This document shows, in pieces, positions 5,880 to 14,346 of a stretch of 20,859 nucleotides of DNA (its first letter is position 1; each line of letters opens with the position of its first letter). The notes beneath the pieces were generated by a model. The model saw nothing but the letters and a program-made list of their open reading frames with translations, made no database searches and was not told the DNA's origin. The position numbers and the translations under genes were made by a program. This stretch comes from J088 sp003695505 [NCBI: Candidatus Dadabacteria bacterium] (GTDB lineage Bacteria > J088): NCBI GenBank assembly GCA_003695505.1, contig RFIY01000217.1, positions 1 to 20,859 on the forward strand, given 5' to 3'.

Positions 5880-8210
5880 ATGGCCAAGGTTGATCGCAAC
5901 AAGTTGCTCGCCGCCGCGCAGAAGTTGATTCAGCGTGGCGACCTGGCCAAGGCCGTCCAGCAATACGAGAAGCTGCTGGAAGCCTATCCGAAGGATGTCC
6001 AGTCCCTGTTGCGGCTGGCCGGATTGTACATTCGGGTCGACCGGTCCGATGATGCCATTTCATCTTATATGGCCGCCGGGCACCAGTATGCGGAAACCGG
6101 TTTCTATCAGAAGGCGGTGGCGGCGTACAAACAGGCGCTTCAGCTTCGCGAAAATGACGCCGAATTGCAGAAGCAGCTCGGTGCGCTGTACCAGAAAATG
6201 GGTTTGAAAAGCCCTGCGGTCGAGCATTACACGAATGCGGCACAACTGTTTGGCCAGCAGGGGCAGTACGAGCAGTCGATCGAAATCATGCGCGCCGTGC
6301 TCGACCTGGAGCCCGACCGTCCAGATCTCAAGGCACGGTATGGCGAGTACCTGTACCAGGCGGGACATCGTGAAGACGCGATCGGGGTCTTTCGTGGGCT
6401 GGTCGAGATCCTCAAGGTGGAAGGTCAATGGGAGGATCTGGCGCGGTTCTACGAGCGCATTTTGCAGATCAGTCCGGACGATGCCGAAATCGGACTTGAT
6501 CTGGCGCGGACCTATCTGCGCCTCGGACTCGCTCCCAAAGCATTGCAGCGGCTGAAATCCTTGTTCGAACATGGCGTTCGAGGCGCCGAGGTCTTCGACC
6601 TCCTGGCGCGTGCCTATGTGCTGCTTGGGAAAAATGACAAGGCTGTCAGTGCCTACCTCGAAAAAGTCAAGCGGCTGGACAAGGCCGCCGACGCGGAAGA
6701 AATTGAAAAGACGTACCGCCGTATCCTCGAGATCGACCCGACCAACGAAACGGCGTTGATGTCGCTCGGCGAAGGCGACGACGAGTCCGAGATTCTGCAT
6801 GTGGTTGAGGAAGATGCGTCCCGGCAAAAAGAAACCGTCGTGGAGGTCGTCGCGATCGAGGACGAGGGGGCCGAACCTCTGCTGTTGCAGGATGATGGTG
6901 CATCGTCCGCGCAGGACAGCCAGTTCAGCGAGATTCTGCAGGAAGCTAGCGTCTACATACGTTATGGAATTCGTGCCAAGGCGCTGCGAAAGCTCGAGCA
7001 GATTCTGGCTCGCGATCCGCAGAATCTTGCCGCGCTCAAGAAACGCGTCGAAGTGTATCGGGAATCCGAACCATCGCGCGCGATTCCCGATCTGATTCGT
7101 CTGTCGGAGATCTACGAAGGTCTCGGCAATCTCGATGCCGCTGAACGCTTTCTCGAAGAAGCACGGCGGATCGATGCAAATCACCCGGCGCTGCGTGAGT
7201 ATCTCGGGCTGGATGCGGCGGATGATGCGGTGCTGGGCGCCCAGGATTCAGGATCCGCGCCGGTTGCCGAAGTTGTCTTTGCAACCGAGGAGCCACAGGC
7301 TGCCGCGGAGGAAAGCCAGCCGGTATTTCCGGACGCGGATGAATTCGTTACGCAAACGGTCGTCGAGGATGAACTGGATATTGAGCTCGATGTTGACGAA
7401 GACTTCGGAGAAGTCCCTGTCGACGTCGAACTGGAGGCCGAGGCGCCTGCGGCGGAATGGGCCGACGAGCTCGAACAGGCCGGCTTCTTTCTGGAGACAG
7501 GTCTCGAGGACGAAGCACGAAAGATCCTGGCGGATCTGCGGGCACGATTTGGTGATCAGGACGCCTTTGCGCCGCTGATCGCGAGACTGGGTGAGGCGGC
7601 AACGGCTGACGACGCATCTGCGGGCGAGGCCGCGGCGGCGGCGCCAGACGACAGCGGAACGTCGGCGATCTTCGATATCGCACGAGAGCTCGAAGAAGAG
7701 CTTGATTTCGAGGAGGTCGCAGACGTTTCTCCGGGCGCCGAAGACGTGCCGACATTCGAGGAAATCTTCGACGCATTCAAGAAAGGCGTCAAGGAACAGC
7801 TCGATGACGATGACGCGAATGCCCATTACGACCTGGGTATCGCGTATATGGAGATGGGTTTGATGGACGAGGCGCTCGCCGAATTCGAACTCGTATTGCG
7901 TAACGAAAAAATGGCTGCCGATGCGTACAACATGATGGCCATAACCCTGACACGCAAGGGCGATCTCGAGGCGGCCGTCGAGAAGTACCGTGCGGGGCTG
8001 GCGCTGGAGAATCTGGACGAGGCCATCGCGCTGAACATGAACTACGAAGCAGCGATGCTTCTGGAGCAGCTTGAGCGCTATAAAGAGGCGTTGCTGCACT
8101 ACAAGAACGTCGTGCAGATGGATCGCGATTACCGCGATGTCGGCGAATGTTTGAAACGAATGAGGGAAAAAATCCAGGCCATCAAGTCGGGGGCCGCGAC
8201 GGCCGCCTGA
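5880..8210 (+). CDS. Large cytoplasmic TPR-repeat protein
   Basis: A 776-residue protein with no signal peptide or membrane segment. TPR-like helix pairs form three blocks. The first (about 5-300) includes repeats such as GDLAKAVQQYEKLLEAYPKD and GFYQKAVAAYKQALQLREND. The second (about 350-440) includes GNLDAAERFLEEARRIDANH. The third (about 640-770) includes YDLGIAYMEMGLMDEALAEF and YKEALLHYKNV. The blocks are joined by acidic, Ala/Glu/Asp-rich linkers (about 300-350 and 440-640). A segment FEEIFDAFKKGVKEQ precedes the last block; I associate this layout with large TPR scaffold proteins of deltaproteobacteria and myxobacteria, some linked to motility or pilus systems, but cannot assign one. 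The ATG at 5880 follows a GAGG-containing site. The ATPase-like gene starts 31 nt downstream and is probably a functional partner. Function unknown; probably a protein-protein scaffold. Confidence 0.85.
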   Translation: MAKVDRNKLLAAAQKLIQRGDLAKAVQQYEKLLEAYPKDVQSLLRLAGLYIRVDRSDDAISSYMAAGHQYAETGFYQKAVAAYKQALQLRENDAELQKQLGALYQKMGLKSPAVEHYTNAAQLFGQQGQYEQSIEIMRAVLDLEPDRPDLKARYGEYLYQAGHREDAIGVFRGLVEILKVEGQWEDLARFYERILQISPDDAEIGLDLARTYLRLGLAPKALQRLKSLFEHGVRGAEVFDLLARAYVLLGKNDKAVSAYLEKVKRLDKAADAEEIEKTYRRILEIDPTNETALMSLGEGDDESEILHVVEEDASRQKETVVEVVAIEDEGAEPLLLQDDGASSAQDSQFSEILQEASVYIRYGIRAKALRKLEQILARDPQNLAALKKRVEVYRESEPSRAIPDLIRLSEIYEGLGNLDAAERFLEEARRIDANHPALREYLGLDAADDAVLGAQDSGSAPVAEVVFATEEPQAAAEESQPVFPDADEFVTQTVVEDELDIELDVDEDFGEVPVDVELEAEAPAAEWADELEQAGFFLETGLEDEARKILADLRARFGDQDAFAPLIARLGEAATADDASAGEAAAAAPDDSGTSAIFDIARELEEELDFEEVADVSPGAEDVPTFEEIFDAFKKGVKEQLDDDDANAHYDLGIAYMEMGLMDEALAEFELVLRNEKMAADAYNMMAITLTRKGDLEAAVEKYRAGLALENLDEAIALNMNYEAAMLLEQLERYKEALLHYKNVVQMDRDYRDVGECLKRMREKIQAIKSGAATAA

Positions 8211-8241
8211 CCAGCACAACACGACCGGGACGAGAAACACC

Positions 8242-10191
8242 ATGAATTACGTCGATTTTTTTGGCTTTTCCCACGAGCCATTCGCACTGGGTCCATCCGT
8301 GCGTGGCTTTTACAACAGCGCGCGGCACAGCGCCGTCCTGCGCGAATTGACGCAGCCTGCTGCCGATTCCGCACTGTTCATCTTGCGTGGTAGCCGTGGA
8401 ACCGGACGGACAACGGTCGCGTTGCAGTTCCTGGATCAGTTGTCGCCGGAAATCTATGGCCGTGTCTATGTGGATGCGGGTGTGGTTGAACAGGCACTGG
8501 TTGGTGCGATTCGCGTACAGTGCGGTGAACCCGCGGAGGGCGGGTTGGACGACCTGATCGGTGACGATCGTTACGAGCAGTTGGCGATCGTTGTCGACCA
8601 TGCAGATGAGGTGGATCTGGAATCGTTGCAGGCCGGTGTTCCTGCTGGCGTGATTGTCGCGATTGTCGAGGCGGACTTCGATGCGTCTGGTCTCCAGAAT
8701 GCGACCGTGCTGGAACTCGCACCGCTCAATGCGCGCGGGGCTGGCAAGTATATCCAGGATCGCCTGGTCCGGGCCGGCGGCAGTCGGGATCTGTTTTCGC
8801 GCAAGATTCTGTCGCGGATCTACGAACTCAGTGGAGGCATCCCGGCGCGAATCAATGAGCTTTGTACGCTGCTCCTTGTCGGGGCCGCACACGCCGGCGC
8901 TGAAACGATCGGTGACGAGTTTCTTGCGCTGTTGCCAGAAGTCGAAACATCCGCTGATGTCGAATCGGCGATGGAGCACCTCGACGAGGCGACCATGGAT
9001 CTGGCCGCCTCGGAGACGGTCGACGAGGCATCTCAGTCAGAATCCGCTACCGATGCCGGCGTGGATGAGGGGGGACTGGACGAAGCGGTCACGGGTTCGC
9101 TTGAGGCCGATGTTACAGACGCATCAGATGAATTTGCCGGCGATGCCGGCCGCGATGATTCGTCGGAGGAATCGGCAATCTCCCCGGGCGGCGATGACGC
9201 GGACCTTGAGACATTGATGGCGGATCTGGAGGGCGGTGCAGCAGCAGATGCCGAAGATGCGCTTGCAGGTGCACCAGCGGATGACGCGGCCGCGCTGGAC
9301 CTGGAGATCGAACAGCAGCTTGGCGACGCTGCCGTCGAAGGCGACGATGATCTGGCGCTCGAGGAGCTGATCGGCGCCGCTGAATCGGGCGGCGAGCCGG
9401 AGGACGCCGATGAGGTGGATGATCTGCTTGGTGAGCTCGACGCAGCCATTCAGATGCCTGACGAGGCGGACGCGGCCGACGGCGGAGATGTTGACCTGGA
9501 TGCCATGCTCAACGAACTCGATCGCGACGTTGAGGAAGATGCCGTCGGAAATGCAGAGGACGCGGGCGTCGATCTTGACGCAATGTTGAACGAATTCGAG
9601 TCCGAAGAGGTCAAGCAATCGCAGGAAGACATCAGCGCCGCGGCAGGTCGGGACGATGCCGATCTCGACGCGCTGATGGCGGACCTGGAAAGTGCCGAAT
9701 CTTCGGCAGAGGCCGGGGATGACGAAGACCTCGATGCACTGATGGCAGATCTGGAAAGCGCCGAATCCTCGGAAGGGTCCGCGGAAGAGGAAGACCTCGA
9801 CGCCCTGATGGCGGATCTGGAGAGTGCCGAATCCTCGGAAGGTGCCGGGGAAGAGGCGGATCTCGACGCGCTGATGGCGGATCTGGAAGGTGCCGAATCC
9901 TCGGAAGGTGCCGGGGAAGAAGAAGACCTCGACGCGCTGATGGCGGATCTCGAAAGTAGTGACAGCAGCGTCTCCGACGCCGGAGAGGAAGATCTCGACA
10001 TTGACACGCTGCTCGGCGAACTCGAGGCGGATGAATCCGCCGACGCATCTGGCGGGCAGGCCGCCAGTGACGACGACGATCTTGATGCACTACTCGATGG
10101 ACTCGAAGCTCGTCAGGACAGCTCGCGCACGGACGATGACGATGATCTCGACGATCTGCTCAGTCAGATCGATCAGTTGCAGGACGGATAG
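8242..10191 (+). CDS. ExeA/GspA-like AAA ATPase with altered Walker A and a long acidic repeat tail
   Basis: Residues 1 to about 245 resemble the ExeA/GspA/MSHA-biogenesis-type AAA ATPases: the opening FFGFSHEPFALGPS, a conserved Y24 and H29, a P-loop at 50-57, a Walker-B-like VVDHADE (117-123) and the late SGGIPARINELC motif (197-208). The P-loop reads GSRGTGRT: the invariant lysine is arginine (R56), so ATP hydrolysis may be weakened or lost. Residues about 248-649 are extremely acidic and Ala/Ser-rich, with no hydrophobic membrane segment. They contain at least eight copies of a DLDALMADLE-like motif, five of them in perfect 22-residue register. The gene follows the TPR gene by 31 nt and ends 5 nt before yacG. 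In known relatives the ATPase domain works with secretion or pilus components at the inner membrane; here no transmembrane or peptidoglycan-binding part is seen. Role unknown. Confidence 0.8.
   Translation: MNYVDFFGFSHEPFALGPSVRGFYNSARHSAVLRELTQPAADSALFILRGSRGTGRTTVALQFLDQLSPEIYGRVYVDAGVVEQALVGAIRVQCGEPAEGGLDDLIGDDRYEQLAIVVDHADEVDLESLQAGVPAGVIVAIVEADFDASGLQNATVLELAPLNARGAGKYIQDRLVRAGGSRDLFSRKILSRIYELSGGIPARINELCTLLLVGAAHAGAETIGDEFLALLPEVETSADVESAMEHLDEATMDLAASETVDEASQSESATDAGVDEGGLDEAVTGSLEADVTDASDEFAGDAGRDDSSEESAISPGGDDADLETLMADLEGGAAADAEDALAGAPADDAAALDLEIEQQLGDAAVEGDDDLALEELIGAAESGGEPEDADEVDDLLGELDAAIQMPDEADAADGGDVDLDAMLNELDRDVEEDAVGNAEDAGVDLDAMLNEFESEEVKQSQEDISAAAGRDDADLDALMADLESAESSAEAGDDEDLDALMADLESAESSEGSAEEEDLDALMADLESAESSEGAGEEADLDALMADLEGAESSEGAGEEEDLDALMADLESSDSSVSDAGEEDLDIDTLLGELEADESADASGGQAASDDDDLDALLDGLEARQDSSRTDDDDDLDDLLSQIDQLQDG
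9661..9990 (+). repeat. Five tandem 66-bp units encoding DLDALMADLE repeats
   Basis: Units begin at 9661, 9727, 9793, 9859 and 9925, each exactly 66 nt (22 residues), and a degenerate sixth begins at 9991. Each starts with GAT/GAC-CTC-GA(C/T), encodes DLDALMADLE, then a Ser/Glu/Gly spacer such as SAESSEGSAEEE. Units 3 and 4 are nearly identical in DNA, suggesting recent duplication, so copy number probably varies between strains. Looser copies (DLETLMADLE, DLDAMLNELD, DLDAMLNEFE, DLDALLDGLE) lie on both sides. Confidence 0.92.
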
Positions 10192-10196
10192 CAGGC

Positions 10197-10451
10197 GTGC
10201 CCGGTGATCCGCATGCGAGGTGCGCTGTCGAACGTCAGCCGTCCGACAGCCGAGCCGTTCGTTCGCTGTCGCGCCCGTGCCCGCGCTGTGGTCAGCCGGC
10301 GCTCCTGACCGCCGACAACCCCGCGCGACCATTTTGTTGCGACCGCTGCAAGAAAGTCGATCTTGGTGAATGGCTTCTGGAGTCTATACGCATACCGGAT
10401 TCGGATGCTACGGGGGCCGTCGCAGGCGACGAGGAATCCGGTTCGCGCTAA
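10197..10451 (+). CDS. yacG: YacG family zinc-finger protein, predicted DNA gyrase inhibitor
   Basis: YacG proteins are small zinc-binding proteins; the E. coli member binds GyrB and inhibits gyrase. This 84-residue product has the complete zinc motif with C28, C31, C47 and C51 (C-x2-C-x15-C-x3-C), the family spacing, within CPRCGQPALL and NPARPFCCDRCKKVDLGEW, followed by IRIP. An extra Cys48 sits beside C47. The GTG start at 10197 is 5 nt after the ATPase-like gene and gives an N-terminus about 20 residues longer than in E. coli; no better start is seen inside. It lies between the ATPase-like gene and tamB, an uncommon place for yacG, which is often near coaE or pilD. Confidence 0.93.
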   Translation: MPGDPHARCAVERQPSDSRAVRSLSRPCPRCGQPALLTADNPARPFCCDRCKKVDLGEWLLESIRIPDSDATGAVAGDEESGSR

Positions 10452-10503
10452 ACTGCCAGATCTGTGGAACCGCTTGCGCCGGCCCTGACCGGGCGGAATC
10501 CTG

Positions 10504-13500
10504 ATGCGACGATTCTTGCTGTCGTTGATCGCGCTGCTGATTGCCACCGTGCTGCTGGTTACCTGGATTGCATCTCAGGAGCGCGTTCAGGATGCGCTAG
10601 GTCAGCTTGCATCTCACATCGCGACAACCATCCTCGGCCGGCCAGTTCAGGTTGGCTGGATCGCCTGGGAGCCACTGAGCGGCTCTTTTAGCGCCGGCGA
10701 CCTTGCGATTCTTGGGGACGACGGTGACCTGCTCGTCGGTGTGGATTACATTTCCGCCGCCATTCGTTGGGGCGCGATTGCACCGGGAAACGTCGATTTT
10801 CGCGAAATCGACGTCTATGGCCTGCGTTCGAATCTCGAAGTCGATGCCGACGGGCTGCTGCATCCACTCCTGGAGCTGACGACACCGACGGAGGTGACTC
10901 AGGCGGTGTCCGTTTTGCCGGACTGGTTGCGTCATCTGTTGCGCGACAGTGATCGGAAGCCATTGAGAGTCAATGTTGACACCGTGCGACTCGAGGATGC
11001 CTCGCTCCGTTTTGCCATGCAAATTCCAGACATGGAAGCCCGCGCGGGCGATCTGGACGCCGTGATCGAATTCGAGGACGGACGTCCCCGGTCCTTTTCA
11101 CTGGAGATTCGCAACGGCTATTACCGTATTCTTGACTGGTCCTATGATGATGTGCAAATGATCGGCGGTGGGGTGGTTCGCGCGGATGGACTCTTCTTTC
11201 GTGACCTCGATGTCCAGATCGGTACCCCGGCCATCGACGCGAACGTCAATCTCGACATTCCGTTTGGGGGCGCTGGCGCGGAACCGCTGGTCTCGATCGA
11301 CGCTGAAGCGCAGCTTGACCTGTCGCTGGTCAATCTGCACTACACGCCCATTCCGACATTTCTCGGCACGGCTGATGCCGGCGTCGACATCGCGATCTGG
11401 GAAGATCGTGGCATCGAGATGACCGGGCGTCTGACCGCCGATCGGATGTTGATGCAGGGGGGCATTGTTTCCGACCTGGCGATTGATCTGTTCCTGGATG
11501 GTGATCATATCGAATTCCCGTCCATTCGCGCGCATCTGAGCCCCGGCGGAGCGCTGAGTGGGACGGGTACCGTAAACTGGCATCCAGATGTCGAACTGGC
11601 TTTTGCAGTTCAGACATCGGATGTCGTCGACGACTGGGGGCGCGCATTTGGTGGCCCGCTGCCGCTAGCTCCGGTGGGAAGACAATCCGGCAAGACGGTA
11701 TTCACCATGGACTTCGATCCTGACTGGGCGCTGCATCTGCGGTCGGCCGGTTTGATGGCGTTGCAGCATTTTGAATTGCTTCCGGGATCGCCAACGGACG
11801 GAGCCGATGTGCGCTATCGCCTGCTTCTGGAAGCGAATCCTGCACAGGTGCGCATCGTTGCACCGCAGATCAACGCGAGCTGGTTTCAGGCAACAGCAGA
11901 CGTGACGGTTGCCACGACCGCAGCGGGGGCGCCGTTTCACGCTGCGGGCACGGCAGTGGTCACGTCACTGGAGCGTCTCGGTCTGGACGCCGTTGCGCCA
12001 GTCGGCGGGAGTGGGCAGGGGCGCTGGGGGGTTGATGCAGAGGGCGTCCGCATACAGGCCAGTGCAGCGCCATTTCGGATCTGGCAGTCCGCCTGGGACG
12101 CGGCGTCGGCAACGTTGGATATCCGCGATGAGAGACTGTCGATCTCCGACATCCAGGCATTCAGCGCCGCGGGGCAGGTTGACGGGCGGCTGGCGGACGA
12201 TGGCGACAGGCTGAAGGGCTCGTTTCGCATCCGGACACTCGATGTGGCGCGGACGCTCGCGCTCGACGATGCTTCCGGACAGGTGGACGGCAGCCTCAGG
12301 CTGGACTGGCCATATCGTCGGATGGCGTTGCCGTGGCTTACCGGCGACCTGAGTCTGACGAACCTGAGCTGGCGCGGCATCGAATTCGACGATCTGCGCG
12401 CGCGCTTGCGCCATTCGGGCCGCATGTATGGCGGAGAAGTCCTTGGTGCGGATACCGTGCTGGCTGTCGGCGGGGATACCACGGCGGATCTGATGACGAT
12501 CGACGGACGTGCTGCCGTGCGACTCCCGCAACGTATTGCGCAGGCAGTTGCCATCCATCGCCTCGAAGCGTCTCCGCATGTCCGAGTGGCGGGAACGGAC
12601 AGTTTCGGGCACATTTTTGCGCGGGGCAATGGACAGGGAAATCTCGGTGCTGGCGCGTTCTGGAACGGTCAGCAATTGCTGGCGTGGCTCATTGGTGCCG
12701 GCGACCGGGTTCAGGGGCGCGGCACTTTGCGCGTCGCAGAACGCTGGTCCGCTGGCGGAGAGCTGACGGCTCGCCTGCCGGGAACCTGGCTCGACAGCCT
12801 GGGCGAGCCCGGTGGGCGCTTGCGTCTGCTGTTGGCCGGCGACGGCCTGGATCCACAAACCGTTGGCGGTGTGGTCGAACTCGATCACGCGAGCGCGGCG
12901 TTGGCCGGCATCGCGCTTCGGCAGGATGGACGGGCACGGGGGCGCATCGACCATGGTCGCCTGACGCTCGAAGCGCCCTTGAGTGTGACGATCGGGTCGA
13001 GCGGCAAGGTGCGGCTGACAGGGCAGATCGACACCAGAGATCTGGCACTGTCCCTTGATGGCTCGGCCCCGCTCGATATTCTTGCGCTCGAAGCCGTCGG
13101 GATTCGCGCGGCTGCGGGAACCGTCTCCTCGAGTTTGCAGCTTGGGGGTACCTGGGCTGATCCGAAATTGTATGGCCGCGGCGTCATCGAGGCGACGCGG
13201 CTTGCCTTGATCGACCTCGACGAGCCCATTGAACATCTTGCTGGTACGTTCATCGCGGATGGTGATCGCCTCAGGCTCGAGCAGGCGGATGCTGCGATTG
13301 GCGATGGCACGCTCACGATCGATGGTGAGCTTAATATTTTTGGCGATGACCAGGGGCGATTGCTGGCAGGGATACGAGTCGCGAGCAATTCGGTGCGGAT
13401 CAACAAGAAATTGCGGACGGGCATCGACGGGAACGTGAGCGTCGAGGGCAGGATTCCGGATGACCTTCTGCTCCGTGGTGAGGTCGAACTGTCCGGGCTT

Positions 13501-14346
13501 CGCTACAGCGATGACCTGACCTGGGAGCGTCTGCTGTTACAGGTTGGTAGCGGCCGTACGCCGGTGCCGGAAAGCTATCACGGTATGGGTCTTTCTCTCG
13601 ACGTTCGCGGCAGCCGTGACCTGCAATTGCAGACAGGGTTGCTGAATGGGGGGATGCGTTTGCAACTGCGCCTCACCGGTACTAGCGTGCATCCTGTGAT
13701 CGACGGCGTCGTAGAACTCGATCGCGGCGATGAGTTCTTTTTCCGGGGGCGGATCTATCAGATCGCGCGCGGTTCGATTCAGTTCCTCGGTGATGATCGC
13801 AATCAGCCGTTTCTGGATGTAGAAGCTGAAACGGAGGTGCGCTATCGGGGCGATCAGGGGGAGCAGAGTTACCGAATCCGCTTGTTGATGTTTGGGCCGG
13901 CCGACCAGCTCGACGTGCGCTTCGAGTCGGTTCCGCGGCTGCCCGAGGATGATATTCTGGCGCTGCTTTCGTTGGGCATTCTTGCTTCGGATTTGCGTGT
14001 CGATCGCGTCGACGGTCTCGAATTGTCGAGCATACTCCTGTCCCAGCAGATCTCGGAGATCGAGCGTGAAGTGCAGCTACTGACCGGTTTTGACCGAATC
14101 GAAATCGAGCCGGCCTACGACAACTCACGCGGCACGAGTTCGATGCAGGTGACACTGGAAAAGCGACTCAACGATCGCCTGCGTCTGCGTCTCAGTACCG
14201 CACTCGATGTGAATGCCGATCAACGTGTCGAGCTCGGCTACAGCCTGTTGCGCGGCATTGACCTCAGCGCGGGCTGGGATAATCGCTCTGGCGGCGCTGT
14301 CGGGAACTTTTACCTGCGGCCGAGGTTCGTGGTGCCACTGCCGTGA
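10504..14346 (+). CDS. tamB: Translocation and assembly module protein TamB (AsmA-like/DUF490)
   Basis: TamB-family proteins are inner-membrane-anchored, periplasm-spanning beta-rich proteins that work with an Omp85 partner in outer-membrane protein assembly and act in phospholipid transport to the outer membrane. This 1280-residue protein has a single N-terminal membrane anchor (about 4-23, FLLSLIALLIATVLLVTW) after two arginines, then the usual early segment with VGWIAWEPLSGSFSAGDL. A very long repetitive beta region with many D-G and G-x-x-x-I-x-D turns follows. The C-terminal DUF490/TamB domain (about 960-1280) includes FFRGRIYQIARGSIQF, PEDDILALLSLG (1147-1158) and a final aromatic strand. 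GGCGGA lies just upstream of the ATG at 10504. The stop overlaps the next gene's start by 4 nt, tying it to its likely Omp85 partner. Length is close to E. coli TamB (1259). Confidence 0.95.
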   Translation: MRRFLLSLIALLIATVLLVTWIASQERVQDALGQLASHIATTILGRPVQVGWIAWEPLSGSFSAGDLAILGDDGDLLVGVDYISAAIRWGAIAPGNVDFREIDVYGLRSNLEVDADGLLHPLLELTTPTEVTQAVSVLPDWLRHLLRDSDRKPLRVNVDTVRLEDASLRFAMQIPDMEARAGDLDAVIEFEDGRPRSFSLEIRNGYYRILDWSYDDVQMIGGGVVRADGLFFRDLDVQIGTPAIDANVNLDIPFGGAGAEPLVSIDAEAQLDLSLVNLHYTPIPTFLGTADAGVDIAIWEDRGIEMTGRLTADRMLMQGGIVSDLAIDLFLDGDHIEFPSIRAHLSPGGALSGTGTVNWHPDVELAFAVQTSDVVDDWGRAFGGPLPLAPVGRQSGKTVFTMDFDPDWALHLRSAGLMALQHFELLPGSPTDGADVRYRLLLEANPAQVRIVAPQINASWFQATADVTVATTAAGAPFHAAGTAVVTSLERLGLDAVAPVGGSGQGRWGVDAEGVRIQASAAPFRIWQSAWDAASATLDIRDERLSISDIQAFSAAGQVDGRLADDGDRLKGSFRIRTLDVARTLALDDASGQVDGSLRLDWPYRRMALPWLTGDLSLTNLSWRGIEFDDLRARLRHSGRMYGGEVLGADTVLAVGGDTTADLMTIDGRAAVRLPQRIAQAVAIHRLEASPHVRVAGTDSFGHIFARGNGQGNLGAGAFWNGQQLLAWLIGAGDRVQGRGTLRVAERWSAGGELTARLPGTWLDSLGEPGGRLRLLLAGDGLDPQTVGGVVELDHASAALAGIALRQDGRARGRIDHGRLTLEAPLSVTIGSSGKVRLTGQIDTRDLALSLDGSAPLDILALEAVGIRAAAGTVSSSLQLGGTWADPKLYGRGVIEATRLALIDLDEPIEHLAGTFIADGDRLRLEQADAAIGDGTLTIDGELNIFGDDQGRLLAGIRVASNSVRINKKLRTGIDGNVSVEGRIPDDLLLRGEVELSGLRYSDDLTWERLLLQVGSGRTPVPESYHGMGLSLDVRGSRDLQLQTGLLNGGMRLQLRLTGTSVHPVIDGVVELDRGDEFFFRGRIYQIARGSIQFLGDDRNQPFLDVEAETEVRYRGDQGEQSYRIRLLMFGPADQLDVRFESVPRLPEDDILALLSLGILASDLRVDRVDGLELSSILLSQQISEIEREVQLLTGFDRIEIEPAYDNSRGTSSMQVTLEKRLNDRLRLRLSTALDVNADQRVELGYSLLRGIDLSAGWDNRSGGAVGNFYLRPRFVVPLP

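Noticed and set aside
7248-8243. Minus-strand open frames opposite the TPR and ATPase genes, including the serine-rich one at 9450-10007
   Set aside because: They are reverse readings of Asp/Glu/Ala-rich codons; the serine-rich low-complexity product simply reflects the DLDALMADLE repeat DNA.
10464-10691. A 75-residue open frame between yacG and tamB
   Set aside because: It overlaps the tamB start in another frame, and tamB has a clear membrane anchor and ribosome site at 10504.
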